A stretch of DNA of 64,000 bases from Apium graveolens (lineage: Eukaryota; Streptophyta; Magnoliopsida; Apiales; Apiaceae), in assembly GCF_009905375.1 (NCBI RefSeq), contig NC_133647.1:49534506-49598505 (forward strand). Reading direction: 5' to 3'. Below are positions 22,961 through 35,530 of this stretch, in pieces (within the stretch, counting starts at the first letter, position 1; every line of letters begins with the position of its first letter). The position numbers and the translations under genes were made by a program. Below the pieces are notes generated by a model. That model was not told the DNA's origin and made no database searches. It was given only the letters and a program-made list of their open reading frames with translations.

Positions 22961-25786
22961 GGCTGCTAGCTGTAATATCAGGGTAAAGCAAGAAGTGAGC
23001 CAAAAGCTCAACAAGTGCTAACAATACAACGCAAAGCATAAATCGAGATATACCTTTAGGAATGACAATGGAATGACATAATCAATGATAATCAAGAGAT
23101 AAAACTTATGTGAGTTGGCATCATTATGCTTGCATCAAAACAATTTTAAAATCATTCTTAATCAAAATCATTTTATGACGCTACGGATTACAGCCGGTGA
23201 TCAGCCGCGAAGTAACCCCGAACCTCGCTGGGTTCTAAAACATTATTGGGAATCCCTAGGCAACTTTTAAGCCTAATATAAGTGTGGAAAGGACTCGCGT
23301 CTCAGTCCAGATCCACCATTCAAGAAAACATTTGCCCCCCTTTGGGACTGAAAAATCCACGTTTTAATCATTTTAAAAACTGATGCCGATTTATGACAAA
23401 ATCTCTTTCGACTGTAATTATTTTTATCAAGGAATTATAGATCAACTTGAAACACTGGAAATATGACACTAAATCTCAGGGCCATGATCTACTAGACTTT
23501 ACTATATTAGGGTAATTGAGAGGTTTCCATAAACAAGAACTTAGACAAGGAAATTAAGCCAGGCTATTGGATAAGATGAAAGAGTAATGCCAAACTAGGC
23601 TTAAAGCAACGGTTGTAGACAAGATAGAGGTATTAGAACATCAAAAGATAGGCATCACTGGTTCCAATAGGATAAAGGTGTTAAAATATAAAGAAAGCGA
23701 TCATCAGCTCAGTATATAACAGGGTATCAAGCTTTAGGGTAAGGATAGGGTTATCAAACAATCATGAATGTATTTAAGAAATGATTGGCTTTTAGGTATC
23801 AAGATAAAGTTTCTATCGAGGTTATTTCAAGAGTTGAATCAAAGCATCAGGGTGCAACATCAAGATTTCTCAGGGATCAATAGCATGATAAACAAAAGGA
23901 TCAATAAGATATTATAACGCATCTCTAATTTATCATGGCATTAAACTATCATGAAAGACTTTTGAACTACTTGCAATATGTACTCGAGGGTTCATGGCAT
24001 CTCTATGTAACTCAAAGATAAACAAAAGATATGCTTGATTTAAATACATCAAAATGACTCAGGATAATTGCATCGATATATATATATGAACTGTTTACAG
24101 CAAATACGAAGGTCAAGTTGAATCACTTGCCTTGAGATAGACTGGTCTGGTCTGACTGGTAGGAGCAACAACTGGAGCTTCACTCGACTTTTAAGGCAAG
24201 TTTTCCCTCGTCTCGAGATCCTACATAAATAATAATAATCCTCATTATAATATATTCTTTCCATCTTAACCTATTTACAACCCGAAATTAAACATGGATG
24301 GCACTTAGGCCTATACACACTTAATTCATATCCAATATTTATATTTTTAAATGTACACACGTAGCCACATAATCACATATCGTATATTAATACCAAATAA
24401 CATCACATACACCATAACGCCACACTAGGCTTGGATGATCTCGACTCACCACTTAAATTACTTGGTCGCTAACTAAACGAAGTCTTAGAATTTGGGCTTC
24501 CTAACTCAATGTGCCTTTCCTAAATTATCCAAAACCTATTGACCCTCACTTGTGCCTTTTGCTCTACTGACCTTATACTATCTTACAACTATGGTGGTCG
24601 ACCTAATACTCACTTCTAAGTGTCCTAAAACTATGTGATAAGTGAAAGTGCTTACTGGTGCAAATTTCAGAATGGTAACTAAGGTTTCTTGAGTGCATTA
24701 GACACTCTTAAACTACAAGTTTTTCTTCAAAATTTTTACACAAGACTCTCCTGACCTAAGGGCATCTCATAAGCTTGATGTGGCTCAAAGGCCTGGCTTG
24801 GGCCTTCTTGGGCCTAAGCTAAAAGTCCAAGGTTCCCCTGTTTTTCTGGGCAGAAAATGCCCTGACTTGAATTAACTTGTGACACATGGTTCTAGCTCAT
24901 ATCCTATGAACTATGGTTGGAAAAACTTCTCTGACATACCCTCTAACTAAGGCCCAATTGGGCCTAATGAGGGCCTACCCATGACATGGCCAAATCTCCC
25001 TATTTCTAAGTTGCAACAAAACTGTCCCCTGCTGGACAGATTTTGTTATTCTACTTGTGCACCTAACCAAATGACATGCAAACCTCCAACCAACTCCTAA
25101 AACCTATTATATACTCCCCATACTAACTTCTGGTGGCTTGGGCCTCAAGGTGCACATCAATGACATGGTCAAAACTCACTCTAAACCTCAGGGTACTAAA
25201 CTGATTTTTCTGCAGAAACTATAACTTCTCATTTTCCAAGATTTTGACTTGACAAACCCAACTAACAACAACTAAATACTTAAACCAAGACCTATACTTG
25301 GTATTCTACTGAACTAACTCCCTTTTTCTTAAAATACCCTTGGTGAGATCATCCTTACCTAAGGTGCAACTATGGCAAAACAAAAGAGACTACTCTTAAC
25401 AAATCGCAAATCTTCATGCCTTTGAAACAACAAGATATATATTTTTATAAAAGATAACCACAAATTATTACCATGCAACAAGAAGCATAAATCAATATTA
25501 TCACATTATTCCTAATGAAATTAAGGCTCACTAACAAAATCTTTCCAAATGATCAAAATTTCACAACAAACTAAGAGAATTCCACATGCATGCATGCCTT
25601 CGGGTTTTTCAAACCAAAACAACATGATTTCCAAATAAATTTTTATCATAATTCAACATGCAAGCCTAACATGGATTACAACTAAATGATCAACTAGCAT
25701 GCAAAAGGATTTTATCAAGACTTTACTACAAAATTCATGTTATCATCACAAAATACACAAAAATGTTAACAAGGCAACAAAACACC

Positions 25787-25823
25787 ATCCATTCGGCTCC
25801 TATCAAGTCATGGCCGAATGGAT
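25787..25823. repeat. 11-bp perfect inverted repeat in the C LTR
   Basis: Arms 25787-25797 (ATCCATTCGGC) and 25813-25823 (GCCGAATGGAT) with a 15-base spacer. The same hairpin is at 35278-35314 in the other LTR. It lies just inside the predicted intron. Function unknown. Confidence 0.8.
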
Positions 25824-26757
25824 TAGGGTAAAAACAGCATTCGCATAGGTGTAACACTCTTATGTCTAGCCATTCTTGACCCTATGATACTATAACTCAT
25901 GGTGAAAGCCTTAGATTCACAAGAATCAAAGAGGTTCACTTTGAGTTTAACAAAAACATCACCATGCAAGGTCAAAACATAGGTTTTTCACTCTATACTT
26001 TTGAAATATATAAGAATAACATATAGGGAGTAAAATTACTTGAATATAAGATGATTGTTTGGGTGAAAGAATGAAGAAATGAAGGGGATGGAGGGCCTCG
26101 GCTATGGGATGGCCGAGAGTGAGGGTTGAGCCGAGAGGGAGGGAGGAGAAAAGGGGAGGGTGGAGTGAAAATGGAGTGATCATCACTTTAGTTTTGTTTT
26201 TATGTCTTTGACTAGACTAAATGTGAGTGGATTTAGGAAATGACAAGAGTAACCCTCTAGCTAAAGTTAGGCAAGTTTGCATGCAAGGTCAAGGAGGTAA
26301 TTTGGCTAGCAAAATGTGAGTTAGTGGGGTGGAGAATGTCTTCTTTGCCCTTTGGTTAAATAGAAGAGAGTTTGCATGCAAGGTTATTCATGTAATTTGA
26401 TAATTATTAAGCAACTAATTTCCAAAGATTTATTTTTATATAATAAAGTACAAGTTCAAAAATTATAAAATTTATACCATAAAATAACTTGGATTTTTAA
26501 AGACTTTATAAAAATCATTTTCAAAATTTGTGTACAAAATGTCTTTTAAAAGAAAATTTTTCCAAAGCTTAGAATATTCCTTATAAATCAAAAATAAAGA
26601 AATTAAATAAATTCTTGCTTTGAAAAAATCATATACTACCCAAAGCAAATTTAAAATGCAGAAATTTTCACTCACACAAACGTACAAGCATTGAATATAT
26701 TTTTATTTAACTTAATATTATTCACAAATAATATTACATAAAATGCTGGTCGTAACA

Positions 26758-26773
26758 TCCTCTCCCCCTTAAG
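26758..26773 (-). other. Polypurine tract of element C
   Basis: Sense strand AAGGGGGAGAGGA directly before the 3' LTR start TGTTACGACC, 18 bases after the pol stop. Confidence 0.9.
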
Positions 26774-26791
26774 GGATTCTGTCCCCAGAAT

Positions 26792-29700
26792 CTAAGAGAA
26801 CAGATGAGGATACCGGGAACGCATATCAGACTCTAACTCCCAAGTCGACTCTTCGACCTTAGGGTTCCTCCAAAGTACTTTCACTAACTTTACTGATTTA
26901 TTTCTAAGACTCTTTACTTGCCAGTCGAGTACTTTAACCGGTTGCTCCACAAATGACAGGTCTGCCTGAATTTCTACAGGTTCATATTCTATCACATGGC
27001 TAGCGTCAGGATTGTACTTCTTAAGCAACGACACATGGAACACATTATGCACATGCTGATACTGAGGTGGTAAGGCCAACTCGTAGGCCACCTTTCCTAC
27101 TTGGCTCAAAATCTCAAAAGGACCTACGTATCTAGGTGCTAACTTTCCTTTCTTGCCAAATCTTATCAACCCTTTCCTAGGTGACACTTTTAGCAACACA
27201 GCTTCGCCAATTTGGAATTGAACATCCTTACGCGCGGGATCCGCATACTTCCTCTGTCTATCTTGAGCAGCAAGCAACCTTTTCTGAATTAACTTGACTG
27301 AGTCATGCAACTGTTGTACCAATTCTGAGCCGAGAATTCTTCCTTCTCCTACTTCATCCCAACTTGTTGGTGATCTACATTTTCGCCCGTACAAAGCTTC
27401 ATATGGTGGCATGCCGATACTGGAATGATAGCTGTTGTTATATGAAAATTCAATTAATGGCAGGTGGTCGTCCCAACTTCCAGCAAAATCGATTGCACAA
27501 CTGCGCAACATGTCTTCAATTGTTTGAATTGTTCTTTCACTCTGGCCATCAGTCTGCGGGTGATACGCCGTGCTCATATTCAACTTCGTGCCAAGACATT
27601 CCTGGAATTGCTTCCAGAATCTTGAGTTAAATCGGGGATCTCTGTCTGAAACTATTGATACAGGTACTCCATGCCTTAATACGATTTCGTGCACATACAG
27701 ATGAACCAACTTGTCCAGTGATGACTTCTCATTTATTGGAAGGAAATGCGCCGACTTCGTAAGACGATCAATTATAACCCATATTGCGTCATGTCCGGAC
27801 TTTGTTCGTGGTAGTCCTACTATAAAGTCCATAGCGATGTTTTCCCATTTCCATTCTGGAATCTTCAGGGGCTGAATTAATCTGCTTGGTCGTTGATGTT
27901 CTGCCTTTACTTTCTGACAGGTATAGCACTTCGCAACCCATTCTGCCACGTCTCTTTTCATATTTGGCCACCAAAAGTTCTTCTTTAAGTCTTGATACAT
28001 CTTGGTGCTTCCCGGGTGGATTGAAAATTTCGAATGGTGGGCTTCATGGAGGATCTCATTCTTTAATTCAGATACATGGGGAATCCATATTCTGGATGAA
28101 AACCTTAGTATTCCTTGCTCATCCTTTTTAGTATTAATCTCTTCTCCAGATAACTGATTTTTCTCTTTTTCCATTACTTCCTCTTGACACTTCTTTATCT
28201 TTTCCATTAGTGTTGGCTGAAAGGTCATTGCATGACAAACTTCTTTGACTTTCCCATAAGCACAAAGTTCTAATTCAAATTTTCCGATTTCTTCAGATAA
28301 CTCTTTTGATGTTATCATTGCATTCAATCTTTCCTTCCGACTCAGCGCATCGGCCACTACGTTCGCCTTTCCAGGATGGTAATTTATCGAACAGTCATAG
28401 TCCTTAATCAATTCCAGCCATCTCCTCTGCCTCATATTGAGCTCTTTCTGAGTAAAAATGTACTTTAAGCTCTTGTGATCCGTGTAGATTTCACACTTTT
28501 CTCCATAGAGATAGTGTCTCCAAATCTTGAGTGCGAACACTATGGCGGCTAGTTCCAAGTCATGCGTCGGATACTTTAACTCGTGCGGCTTCAACTGTCT
28601 TGACGCATATGCTATTACCTTACTGTGTTGCATCAACACACAACCCAAACCCTTATGTGAAGCGTCGCTGAATATTACAAAATTCCCTTGATCATCTGGA
28701 AGTACTAACACCGGAGCTGTTACCAACTTCTGTTTTAACTCTTGAAAGCTATTTTCATATTCTGCACTCCATTCAAACTTTTGATTCTTTCTGGTTAACT
28801 TGGTCAATGGTGTGGCGATCTTCGAGAAATCCTTGACGAATCTTCTATAGTATCCGGCCAATCCTAGAAAACTTCGCACTTCCGTAGGAGTCCTTGGCCT
28901 CTCCCAACTCATAACTGCATCAATCTTCGCCGGATCCACTTTAATTCCATCATTTCCAATAACATGCCCCAAAAATTGAACTTCCTTTAACCAAAACTCA
29001 CATTTGGTAAACTTGGCATACAACTTCTCTTGTCGGAGTATCTCCAATGCTATCCAGAGATGCTGCATATGTTCTTCTTCCGATTTAGAATAAATAAGGA
29101 TGTCATCAATAAATACCACGACAAATTTATCCAAATACTTCTTAAATACTCGATTCATCAGATCCATGAATGCGGCCGGGGCGTTGGTCAATCCAAACGG
29201 CATTACTAGGAATTCATAATGCCCATATCTGGTCCTAAATGCGGTCTTGGGAATATCTTCTTCCTTGATCTTTAATTGGTGGTATCCCGATCTCAAGTCA
29301 ATCTTCGAAAAACATTTTGCTCCCTTTAACTGATCAAAAAGGTCATCTATCCTTGGTAGCGGGTAGCGGTTCTTGATCGTTACTTTATTCAACTCCCGGT
29401 AATCTATGCATAGACGCATACTCCCATCTTTCTTCTTCACAAAGAGAACAGGTGCTCCCCATGGCGACGTACTTGGTCGTATCACTCCCTTATCCAACAA
29501 TTCTTGTAGCTGGCTCGCCAACTCTTTCATTTCTGCTGGTGCCATCCTATACGGAGCCTTTGAAACTGGTTCCGTGCCTGGAGCAAGGTTGATCTCGAAC
29601 TCAATTTGTCGATCTGGTGGTAAGCCTGGTAGTTCGTCGGGAAACACATCGGGGAACTCATTAACTACAGGAATATCTTCCATGCTGGGGCTGCCTCTCT

Positions 29701-31405
29701 CTGAATCCACTACATATGCTAGGAACGACTCACAACCTTTTCTAAGTAACTTCTTAGCCTGAATAATTGTAAGAAATAGTCGCTCTTGCCTCTGTCCCTT
29801 AAATACTACCTTCTCTCCACTCTTCGTCTTTAAATTCACTCTCTTGGTCTTACAATTTATCTGCGCGCTATTCTCTCCTAACCAATCCATTCCTAAGATT
29901 ATATCAAACTCTCCCAGCTTGAAGAGTATCAAGTCGGCCGAGAACTTATATCCCGAAATATCAATCTCACATTTTGGACAAAATTGATTCACAGGAATCT
30001 TCTCTTGGTTCGCAATTACCACATTTACTACCTCACTCATAACCGTTTTATCACATTGGATCTTATCAACAAAAGATTCTGATATGAAAGATCTTGTGGC
30101 TCCCGAATCAATCAATACTTTGGCTTTGACATTATTGAGTAAAAGTGTACCTGCTATCACCTCAGAATTCTGAACAGCATCTTTCATCTTTAGGTCAAAT
30201 GTCCTTGCTGTTGCTTGCGGGGTTGGTGCGGGTGGTGGAGGTAATGCCAATACCTCAGCTGGCACGCTTGCACTGGTACTTGCCACGTTTATCAGAGCTC
30301 TGACTGGTCCTGTTGCCTTACACTCCCTAGCCATGTGTCCAGTCTTCCCACACTTGTAACACGTAACTCCTGGCTTCGGCATCTTGCACTCGTTTGCCAA
30401 ATGTCCCTTCTGATTGCACCTATAACAGGTCATACTCAGCTTATTGCATACTCCGGGGTGCCTTCTTCCACAGTGCTTGCATTCTGGCCTCTGGAACCTG
30501 TTTTCTCCAACTTGCCCTTGGCTTGCCTGATTGTTCCCTTTTGATTCTTGCCTTTTGCCCAAATTTCCTTTCCTTTGAAAATTTCCGCCCTTCTGGAAAC
30601 CAATCCTCTTTACATTCCGATCTTGCGAATTTCCAGCTTCAGACTTTTCTCCATAAAATGGAACCTTCCTCTTCTTGTTATCCCTCTCTTTCCTTGACTG
30701 CATCCCATTATTCTCAATCAGAGCAGCTTTCTGTACTACTCCCGCATAAGTCTCAAGTTCAAACATAGACACCCTATCTCTGATCCAAGGCTCCAATCCT
30801 TGCTGAAATTTCTTGGCTTTTTCTTCCTCAGTGCTGGTATACTTTGTCACAAACCTTGACAACTCAGTGAACTTCTTCTCATATTCCAGTACAGTCATGT
30901 TCCCTTGCTTTAACTCAAGAAATTTTAGCTCCATCTGATTCTGCATGTACTTAGGGTAATACTTGTCCAGAAATAACTTCTTAAATCTCTCCCAAGAAAT
31001 CTGCTGAGTGACTTCCATAGCTTTTACTGATTCCCACCAATAAATGACTTCTCCCTTCAAGAAGTAAGTGGCATACAGCGTCTTCTGATCGTCCCCTAAC
31101 TGTACCAACTCAAAAGCCCTTTCTATCTCCTTGATCCATGTGTTTGCTATCACTGGATCAGTGGTATCATGAAATACAGGTGGATTCACACTCTGAAAAA
31201 CCTTGAAAGTGACAATTTGTCTTGGTGGTACTGGTGGTTCAGGTGGTTGATATGGCTCACGGTTATCTTGGTTTTCAATTCGTTGTTGAAGAGTTAGTTG
31301 TTGTTGAGCTATAGCATTGGTTTGCTGTTGCAAGGTTTCCAGTAGTTGAAGAATGTTTGGGTCTGTGGTGAAGGTGGTTGTTGGGTTCTTCTTTTTGGGA
31401 GGCAT
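26792..31405 (-). CDS. gag-pol: Gag-pol polyprotein of element C, intact, 1537 aa
   Basis: One uninterrupted frame, ATG at 31405, TAG at 26792-26794. Order: Q-rich N-terminus (about 15-60); gag (about 65-235); three zinc knuckles, 309-320 (C-X2-C-X3-H-X3-C) and two CCHC at 327-340 and 349-362; protease DSG (D433); RT with D703 and FIDD (D767, D768); RNase H D914, E951, D976, D1019; integrase zinc site H1123, H1130, C1160, C1163; catalytic D1193, D1254, E1290 (DD35E); GPY/F-type segment near 1426-1433; chromodomain-like tail about 1487-1537. No frameshift separates gag and pol. All key residues are present, so it looks able to encode capsid, protease, RT and integrase. The chromodomain would steer integration to modified histones. 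Confidence 0.97.
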   Translation of the reverse strand: MPPKKKNPTTTFTTDPNILQLLETLQQQTNAIAQQQLTLQQRIENQDNREPYQPPEPPVPPRQIVTFKVFQSVNPPVFHDTTDPVIANTWIKEIERAFELVQLGDDQKTLYATYFLKGEVIYWWESVKAMEVTQQISWERFKKLFLDKYYPKYMQNQMELKFLELKQGNMTVLEYEKKFTELSRFVTKYTSTEEEKAKKFQQGLEPWIRDRVSMFELETYAGVVQKAALIENNGMQSRKERDNKKRKVPFYGEKSEAGNSQDRNVKRIGFQKGGNFQRKGNLGKRQESKGNNQASQGQVGENRFQRPECKHCGRRHPGVCNKLSMTCYRCNQKGHLANECKMPKPGVTCYKCGKTGHMARECKATGPVRALINVASTSASVPAEVLALPPPPAPTPQATARTFDLKMKDAVQNSEVIAGTLLLNNVKAKVLIDSGATRSFISESFVDKIQCDKTVMSEVVNVVIANQEKIPVNQFCPKCEIDISGYKFSADLILFKLGEFDIILGMDWLGENSAQINCKTKRVNLKTKSGEKVVFKGQRQERLFLTIIQAKKLLRKGCESFLAYVVDSERGSPSMEDIPVVNEFPDVFPDELPGLPPDRQIEFEINLAPGTEPVSKAPYRMAPAEMKELASQLQELLDKGVIRPSTSPWGAPVLFVKKKDGSMRLCIDYRELNKVTIKNRYPLPRIDDLFDQLKGAKCFSKIDLRSGYHQLKIKEEDIPKTAFRTRYGHYEFLVMPFGLTNAPAAFMDLMNRVFKKYLDKFVVVFIDDILIYSKSEEEHMQHLWIALEILRQEKLYAKFTKCEFWLKEVQFLGHVIGNDGIKVDPAKIDAVMSWERPRTPTEVRSFLGLAGYYRRFVKDFSKIATPLTKLTRKNQKFEWSAEYENSFQELKQKLVTAPVLVLPDDQGNFVIFSDASHKGLGCVLMQHSKVIAYASRQLKPHELKYPTHDLELAAIVFALKIWRHYLYGEKCEIYTDHKSLKYIFTQKELNMRQRRWLELIKDYDCSINYHPGKANVVADALSRKERLNAMITSKELSEEIGKFELELCAYGKVKEVCHAMTFQPTLMEKIKKCQEEVMEKEKNQLSGEEINTKKDEQGILRFSSRIWIPHVSELKNEILHEAHHSKFSIHPGSTKMYQDLKKNFWWPNMKRDVAEWVAKCYTCQKVKAEHQRPSRLIQPLKIPEWKWENIAMDFIVGLPRTKSGHDAIWVIIDRLTKSAHFLPINEKSSLDKLVHLYVHEIVLRHGVPVSIVSDRDPRFNSRFWKQFQECLGTKLNMSTAYHPQTDGQSERTIQTIEDMLRSCAIDFAGSWDDHLPLIEFSYNNSYHSSIGMPPYEALYGRKCRSPTSWDEVGEGRILGSELVQQLHDSVKLIQKRLLAAQDRQRKYADPARKDVQFQIGEAVLLKVSPRKGLIRFGKKGKLAPRYVGPFEILSQVGKVAYELALPPQYQHVHNVFHVSLLKKYNPDASHVIEYEPVEIQADLSFVEQPVKVLDWQVKSLRNKSVKLVKVLWRNPKVEESTWELESDMRSRYPHLFS

Positions 31406-31717
31406 GATCCTGAAATAAGAGTTGTGTTATAACAAATATAATTGATAAAATGATTCGAGGGTATCGCATGGCATTCTTGTTTACATATGGGGTCACGTTT
31501 CCAAATTAAGCAGATATGATGATAAAAACATAAAATAACAGTTGAGAGCAAATGGAACAATAGCACATAATTATTGAAATTTTAAAGGTCACAGTACATA
31601 GGATTGGGACATAGTCTGATTCTAGAAATAACAGGCTTATTTAAAGGAAAGACGGAAACAACCGGGGGATTCCATAGAGTCTGATAGTACAACAATATGA
31701 AAGGTAAATGGAAAGAA

Positions 31718-31990
31718 CTAAGGCTCCACTCCATCTGAACGGGGCTTGGTAGACTTTTCCTCTCGAAGTGTCTTCACAATGCTCTGGAGCTCATCCGCCA
31801 CCATCTGAATGACATACTGGCTGGTACGGTCCCGGTGTGCTGGCATCTCCTCAAGCTTAGTGCTAACGTACCGAACCAAGGTCTCAAGTCTCGCAATCAT
31901 CTGCTCCTTGGGCTTCCCTTCATAGTTTCGGCTGTCCGGATACACGTTCTTCAGTCGGTCTATCAGTCGGTCGTACTTGCCCTGAAGCAT
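31718..31990 (-). CDS. Leader ORF between PBS and gag (element C), 90 codons
   Basis: From ATG 31990 to the stop at 31718-31720. The open frame reaches upstream without ATG into a serine run (HSSSSSGSDD). The peptide is charged and looks helical: MLQGKYDRLIDRL, LETLVRYVSTKLEEM, VADELQSIVKTL, probably a coiled coil. It lies 312 bases before the gag ATG and after the LTR mini-ORF. No homologue is recognised, and it does not resemble the proline-rich leader ORF of G. The rest of 31406-32194 shows no other feature. Confidence 0.5.
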   Translation of the reverse strand: MLQGKYDRLIDRLKNVYPDSRNYEGKPKEQMIARLETLVRYVSTKLEEMPAHRDRTSQYVIQMVADELQSIVKTLREEKSTKPRSDGVEP

Positions 31991-32194
31991 GTCGAACTCG
32001 CGCCTCAACTCAGCATACACGGAGAAAGCAATAGTGTCGTCCGACCCAGAGGATGACGAGGAATGCGCCCTTTGCTGACAATCAATAAGAGGAGTATTAA
32101 TAATAATTTACTTTACCTACTCTCTCGCATAATATCTATAACCTACTCACAAGTCCTATAACCTATTTGGGCTGTTCAGGGACTCTAAACCGTA

Positions 32195-32206
32195 GCTCTG
32201 ATACCA
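32195..32206 (-). other. Primer-binding site, initiator tRNA-Met (element C)
   Basis: Sense strand TGGTATCAGAGC, five bases after the 5' LTR end. Confidence 0.96.
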
Positions 32207-32379
32207 AAACCTGTCACACCCCCAACTTAAATAGCAAAATAAATATAGTTATTACATCATTTTAATGAGTACTACACAACCAAAATCCAAGATCTTACAG
32301 TTTAGGGTTTGGAACAGCCCAACACTACCAACTATTACATCTGATTACAAATACCGAGTCCTCACACAACTATTATTAC

Positions 32380-32451
32380 TTATTCTACCTGGGCTCGAAC
32401 ATAAGCATCCGCATCACAGGTCTTACGGGCAGTCTGCTTGAATCTAACCAT
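32380..32451 (-). CDS. LTR mini-ORF, H3-tail-like with exact KQTARK (element C, 5' LTR copy)
   Basis: 23 codons, ATG at 32451, TAA at 32380-32382. The peptide starts MVRFKQTARKTCDADAYV. Residues 4-9 after Met are KQTARK, identical to H3 K4-K9, and R2 is also kept; T replaces S10. It begins nine bases after the candidate acceptor ATTACAG. The same mRNA would encode the chromodomain-bearing integrase. Too short for conventional gene calling; translation and modification are untested. Confidence 0.52.
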   Translation of the reverse strand: MVRFKQTARKTCDADAYVRAQVE

Positions 32452-32460
32452 GGCTGCTAG

Positions 32461-35400
32461 CTGTAATATCAGGGTAAAGCAAGAAGTGAGCCAAAAGCTC
32501 AACAAGTGCTAACAATACAACGCAAAGCATAAATCGAGATATACCTTTAGGAATGACAATGGAATGACATAATCAATGATAATCAAGAGATAAAACTTAT
32601 GTGAGTTGGCATCATTATGCTTGCATCAAAACAATTTTAAAATCATTCTTAATCAAAATCATTTTATGACGCTACGGATTACAGCCGGTGATCAGCCGCG
32701 AAGTAACCCCGAACCTCGCTGGGTTCTAAAACATTATTGGGAATCCCTAGGCAACTTTTAAGCCTAATATAAGTGTGGAAAGGACTCGCGTCTCAGTCCA
32801 GATCCACCATTCAAGAAAACATTTGCCCCCCTTTGGGACTGAAAAATCCACGTTTTAATCATTTTAAAAACTGATGCCGATTTATGACAAAATCTCTTTC
32901 GACTGTAATTATTTTTATCAAGGAATTATAGATCAACTTGAAACACTGGAAATATGACACTAAATCTCAGGGCCATGATCTACTAGACTTTACTATATTA
33001 GGGTAATTGAGAGGTTTCCATAAACAAGAACTTAGACAAGGAAATTAAGCCAGGCTATTGGATAAGATGAAAGAGTAATGCCAAACTAGGCTTAAAGCAA
33101 CGGTTGTAGACAAGATATAGGTATTAGAACATCAAAAGATAGGCATCACTGGTTCCAATAGGATAAAGGTGTTAAAATATAAAGAAAGTGATCATCAGCT
33201 CAGTATATAACAGGGTATCAAGCTTTAGGGTAAGGATAGGGTTATCAAACAATCATGAATGTATTTAAGAAATGATTGGCTTTTAGGTATCAAGATAAAG
33301 TTTCTATCGAGGTTATTTCAAGAGTTGAATCAAAGCATCAGGGTGCAACATCAAGATTTCTCAGGGATCAATAGCATGATAAACAAAAGGATCAATAAGA
33401 TATTATAACGCATCTCTAATTTATCATGGCATTAAACTATCATGAAAGACTTTTGAACTACTTGCAATATGTACTCGAGGGTTCATGGCATCTCTATGTA
33501 ACTCAAAGATAAACAAAAGATATGCTTGATTTAAATACATCAAAATGACTCAGGATAATTGCATCGATATATATATATGAACTGTTTACAGCAAATACGA
33601 AGGTCAAGTTGAATCACTTGCCTTGAGATAGACTGGTCTGGTCTGACTGGTAGGAGCAACAACTGGAGCTTCACTCGACTTTTAAGGCAAGTTTTCCCTC
33701 GTCTCGAGATCCTACATAAATAATAATAATCCTCATTATAATATATTCTTTCCATCTTAACCTATTTACAACCCGAAATTAAACATGGATGGCACTTAGG
33801 CCTATACACACTTAATTCATATCCAATATTTATATTTTTAAATGTACACACGTAGCCACATAATCACATATCGTATATTAATACCAAATAACATCACATA
33901 CACCATAACGCCACACTAGGCTTGGATGATCTCGACTCACCACTTAAATTACTTGGTCGCTAACTAAACGAAGTCTTCGAATTTGGGCTTCCTAACTCAA
34001 TGTGCCTTTCCTAAATTATCCAAAACCTATTGACCCTCACTTGTGCCTTTTGCTCTACTGACCTTATACTATCTTACAACTATGGTGGTCGACCTAATAC
34101 TCACTTCTAAGTGTCCTAAAACTATGTGATAAGTGAAAGTGCTTACTGGTGCAAATTTCAGAATGGTAACTAAGGTTTCTTGAGTGCATTAGACACTCTT
34201 AAACTACAAGTTTTTCTTCAAAATTTTTACACAAGACTCTCCTGACCTAAGGGCATCTCATAAGCTTGATGTGGCTCAAAGGCCTGGCTTGGGCCTTCTT
34301 GGGCCTAAGCTAAAAGTCCAAGGTTCCCCTGTTTTTCTGGGCAGAAAATGCCCTGACTTGAATTAACTTGTGACACATGGTTCTAGCTCATATCCTATGA
34401 ACTATGGTTGGAAAAACTTCTCTGACATACCCTCTAACTAAGGCCCAATTGGGCCTAATGAGGGCCTACCCATGACATGGCCAAATCTCCCTATTTCTAA
34501 GTTGCAACAAAACTGTCCCCTGCTGGACAGATTTTGTTATTCTACTTGTGCACCTAACCAAATGACATGCAAACCTCCAACCAACTCCTAAAACCTATTA
34601 TATACTCCCCATACTAACTTCTGGTGGCTTGGGCCTCAAGGTGCACATCAATGACATGGTCAAAACTCACTCTAAACCTCAGGGTACTAAACTGATTTTT
34701 CTGCAGAAACTATAACTTCTCATTTTCCAAGATTTTGACTTGACAAACCCAACTAACAACAACTAAATACTTAAACCAAGACCTATACTTGGTATTCTAC
34801 TGAACTAACTCCCTTTTTCTTAAAATACCCTTGGTGAGATCATCCTTACCTAAGGTGCAACTATGGCAAAACAAAAGAGACTACTCTTAACAAATCGCAA
34901 ATCTTCATGCCTTTGAAACAACAAGATATATATTTTTATAAAAGATAACCACAAATTATTACCATGCAACAAGAAGCATAAATCAATATTATCACATTAT
35001 TCCTACTGAAATTAAGGCTCACTAACAAAATCTTTCCAAATGATCAAAATTTCACAATAAACTAAGAGAATTCCACATGCATGCATGCCTTCGGGTTTTT
35101 CAAACCAAAACAACATGATTTCCAAATAAATTTTTATCATAATTCAACATGCAAGCCTAACATGGATTACAACTAAATGATCAACTAGCATGCAAAAGGA
35201 TTTTATCAAGACTTTACTACAAAATTCATGTTATCATCACAAAATACACAAAAATGTTAACAAGGCAACAAAACACCATCCATTCGGCTCCTATCAAGTC
35301 ATGGCCGAATGGATTAGGGTAAAAACAGCATTCGCATAGGTGTAACACTCTTATGTCTAGCCATTCTTGACCCTATGATACTATAACTCATGGTGAAAGC

Positions 35401-35530
35401 CTTAGATTCACAAGAATCAAAGAGGTTCACTTTAAGTTTAACAAAAACATCACCATGCAAGGTCAAAACATAGGTTTTTCACTCTATACTTTTGAAATAT
35501 ATAAGAATAACATATAGGGAGTAAAATTAC
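32461..35530 (-). other. Predicted LTR-internal intron of element C
   Basis: Donor CAA|GTAATTTTAC at 35530, acceptor CCCTGATATTACAG ending at 32461, length 3070 bp. TGAGC...GCTCA is at 32487-32501, just upstream of the acceptor. Splicing would leave a short pyrimidine-rich exon 1 and make the mini-ORF the first AUG, depending on the start site. Prediction only. Confidence 0.42.

Larger units (their letters stand above)
22721..26757 (-). repeat. 3' LTR of element C (4037 bp)
   Basis: Sense strand TGTTACGACC...GGGTGTGACA, canonical TG...CA. Contains the hairpin at 25787-25823, a pyrimidine-rich ATG-poor stretch around 26040-26160, donor at 26039, acceptor at 22970 and the mini-ORF. No other gene is seen. 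Confidence 0.96.

Noticed and set aside
24049..24264. 71-codon minus-strand ORF repeated at 33540-33755
   Set aside because: Within the C LTR intron region; identical because the LTRs are nearly identical.
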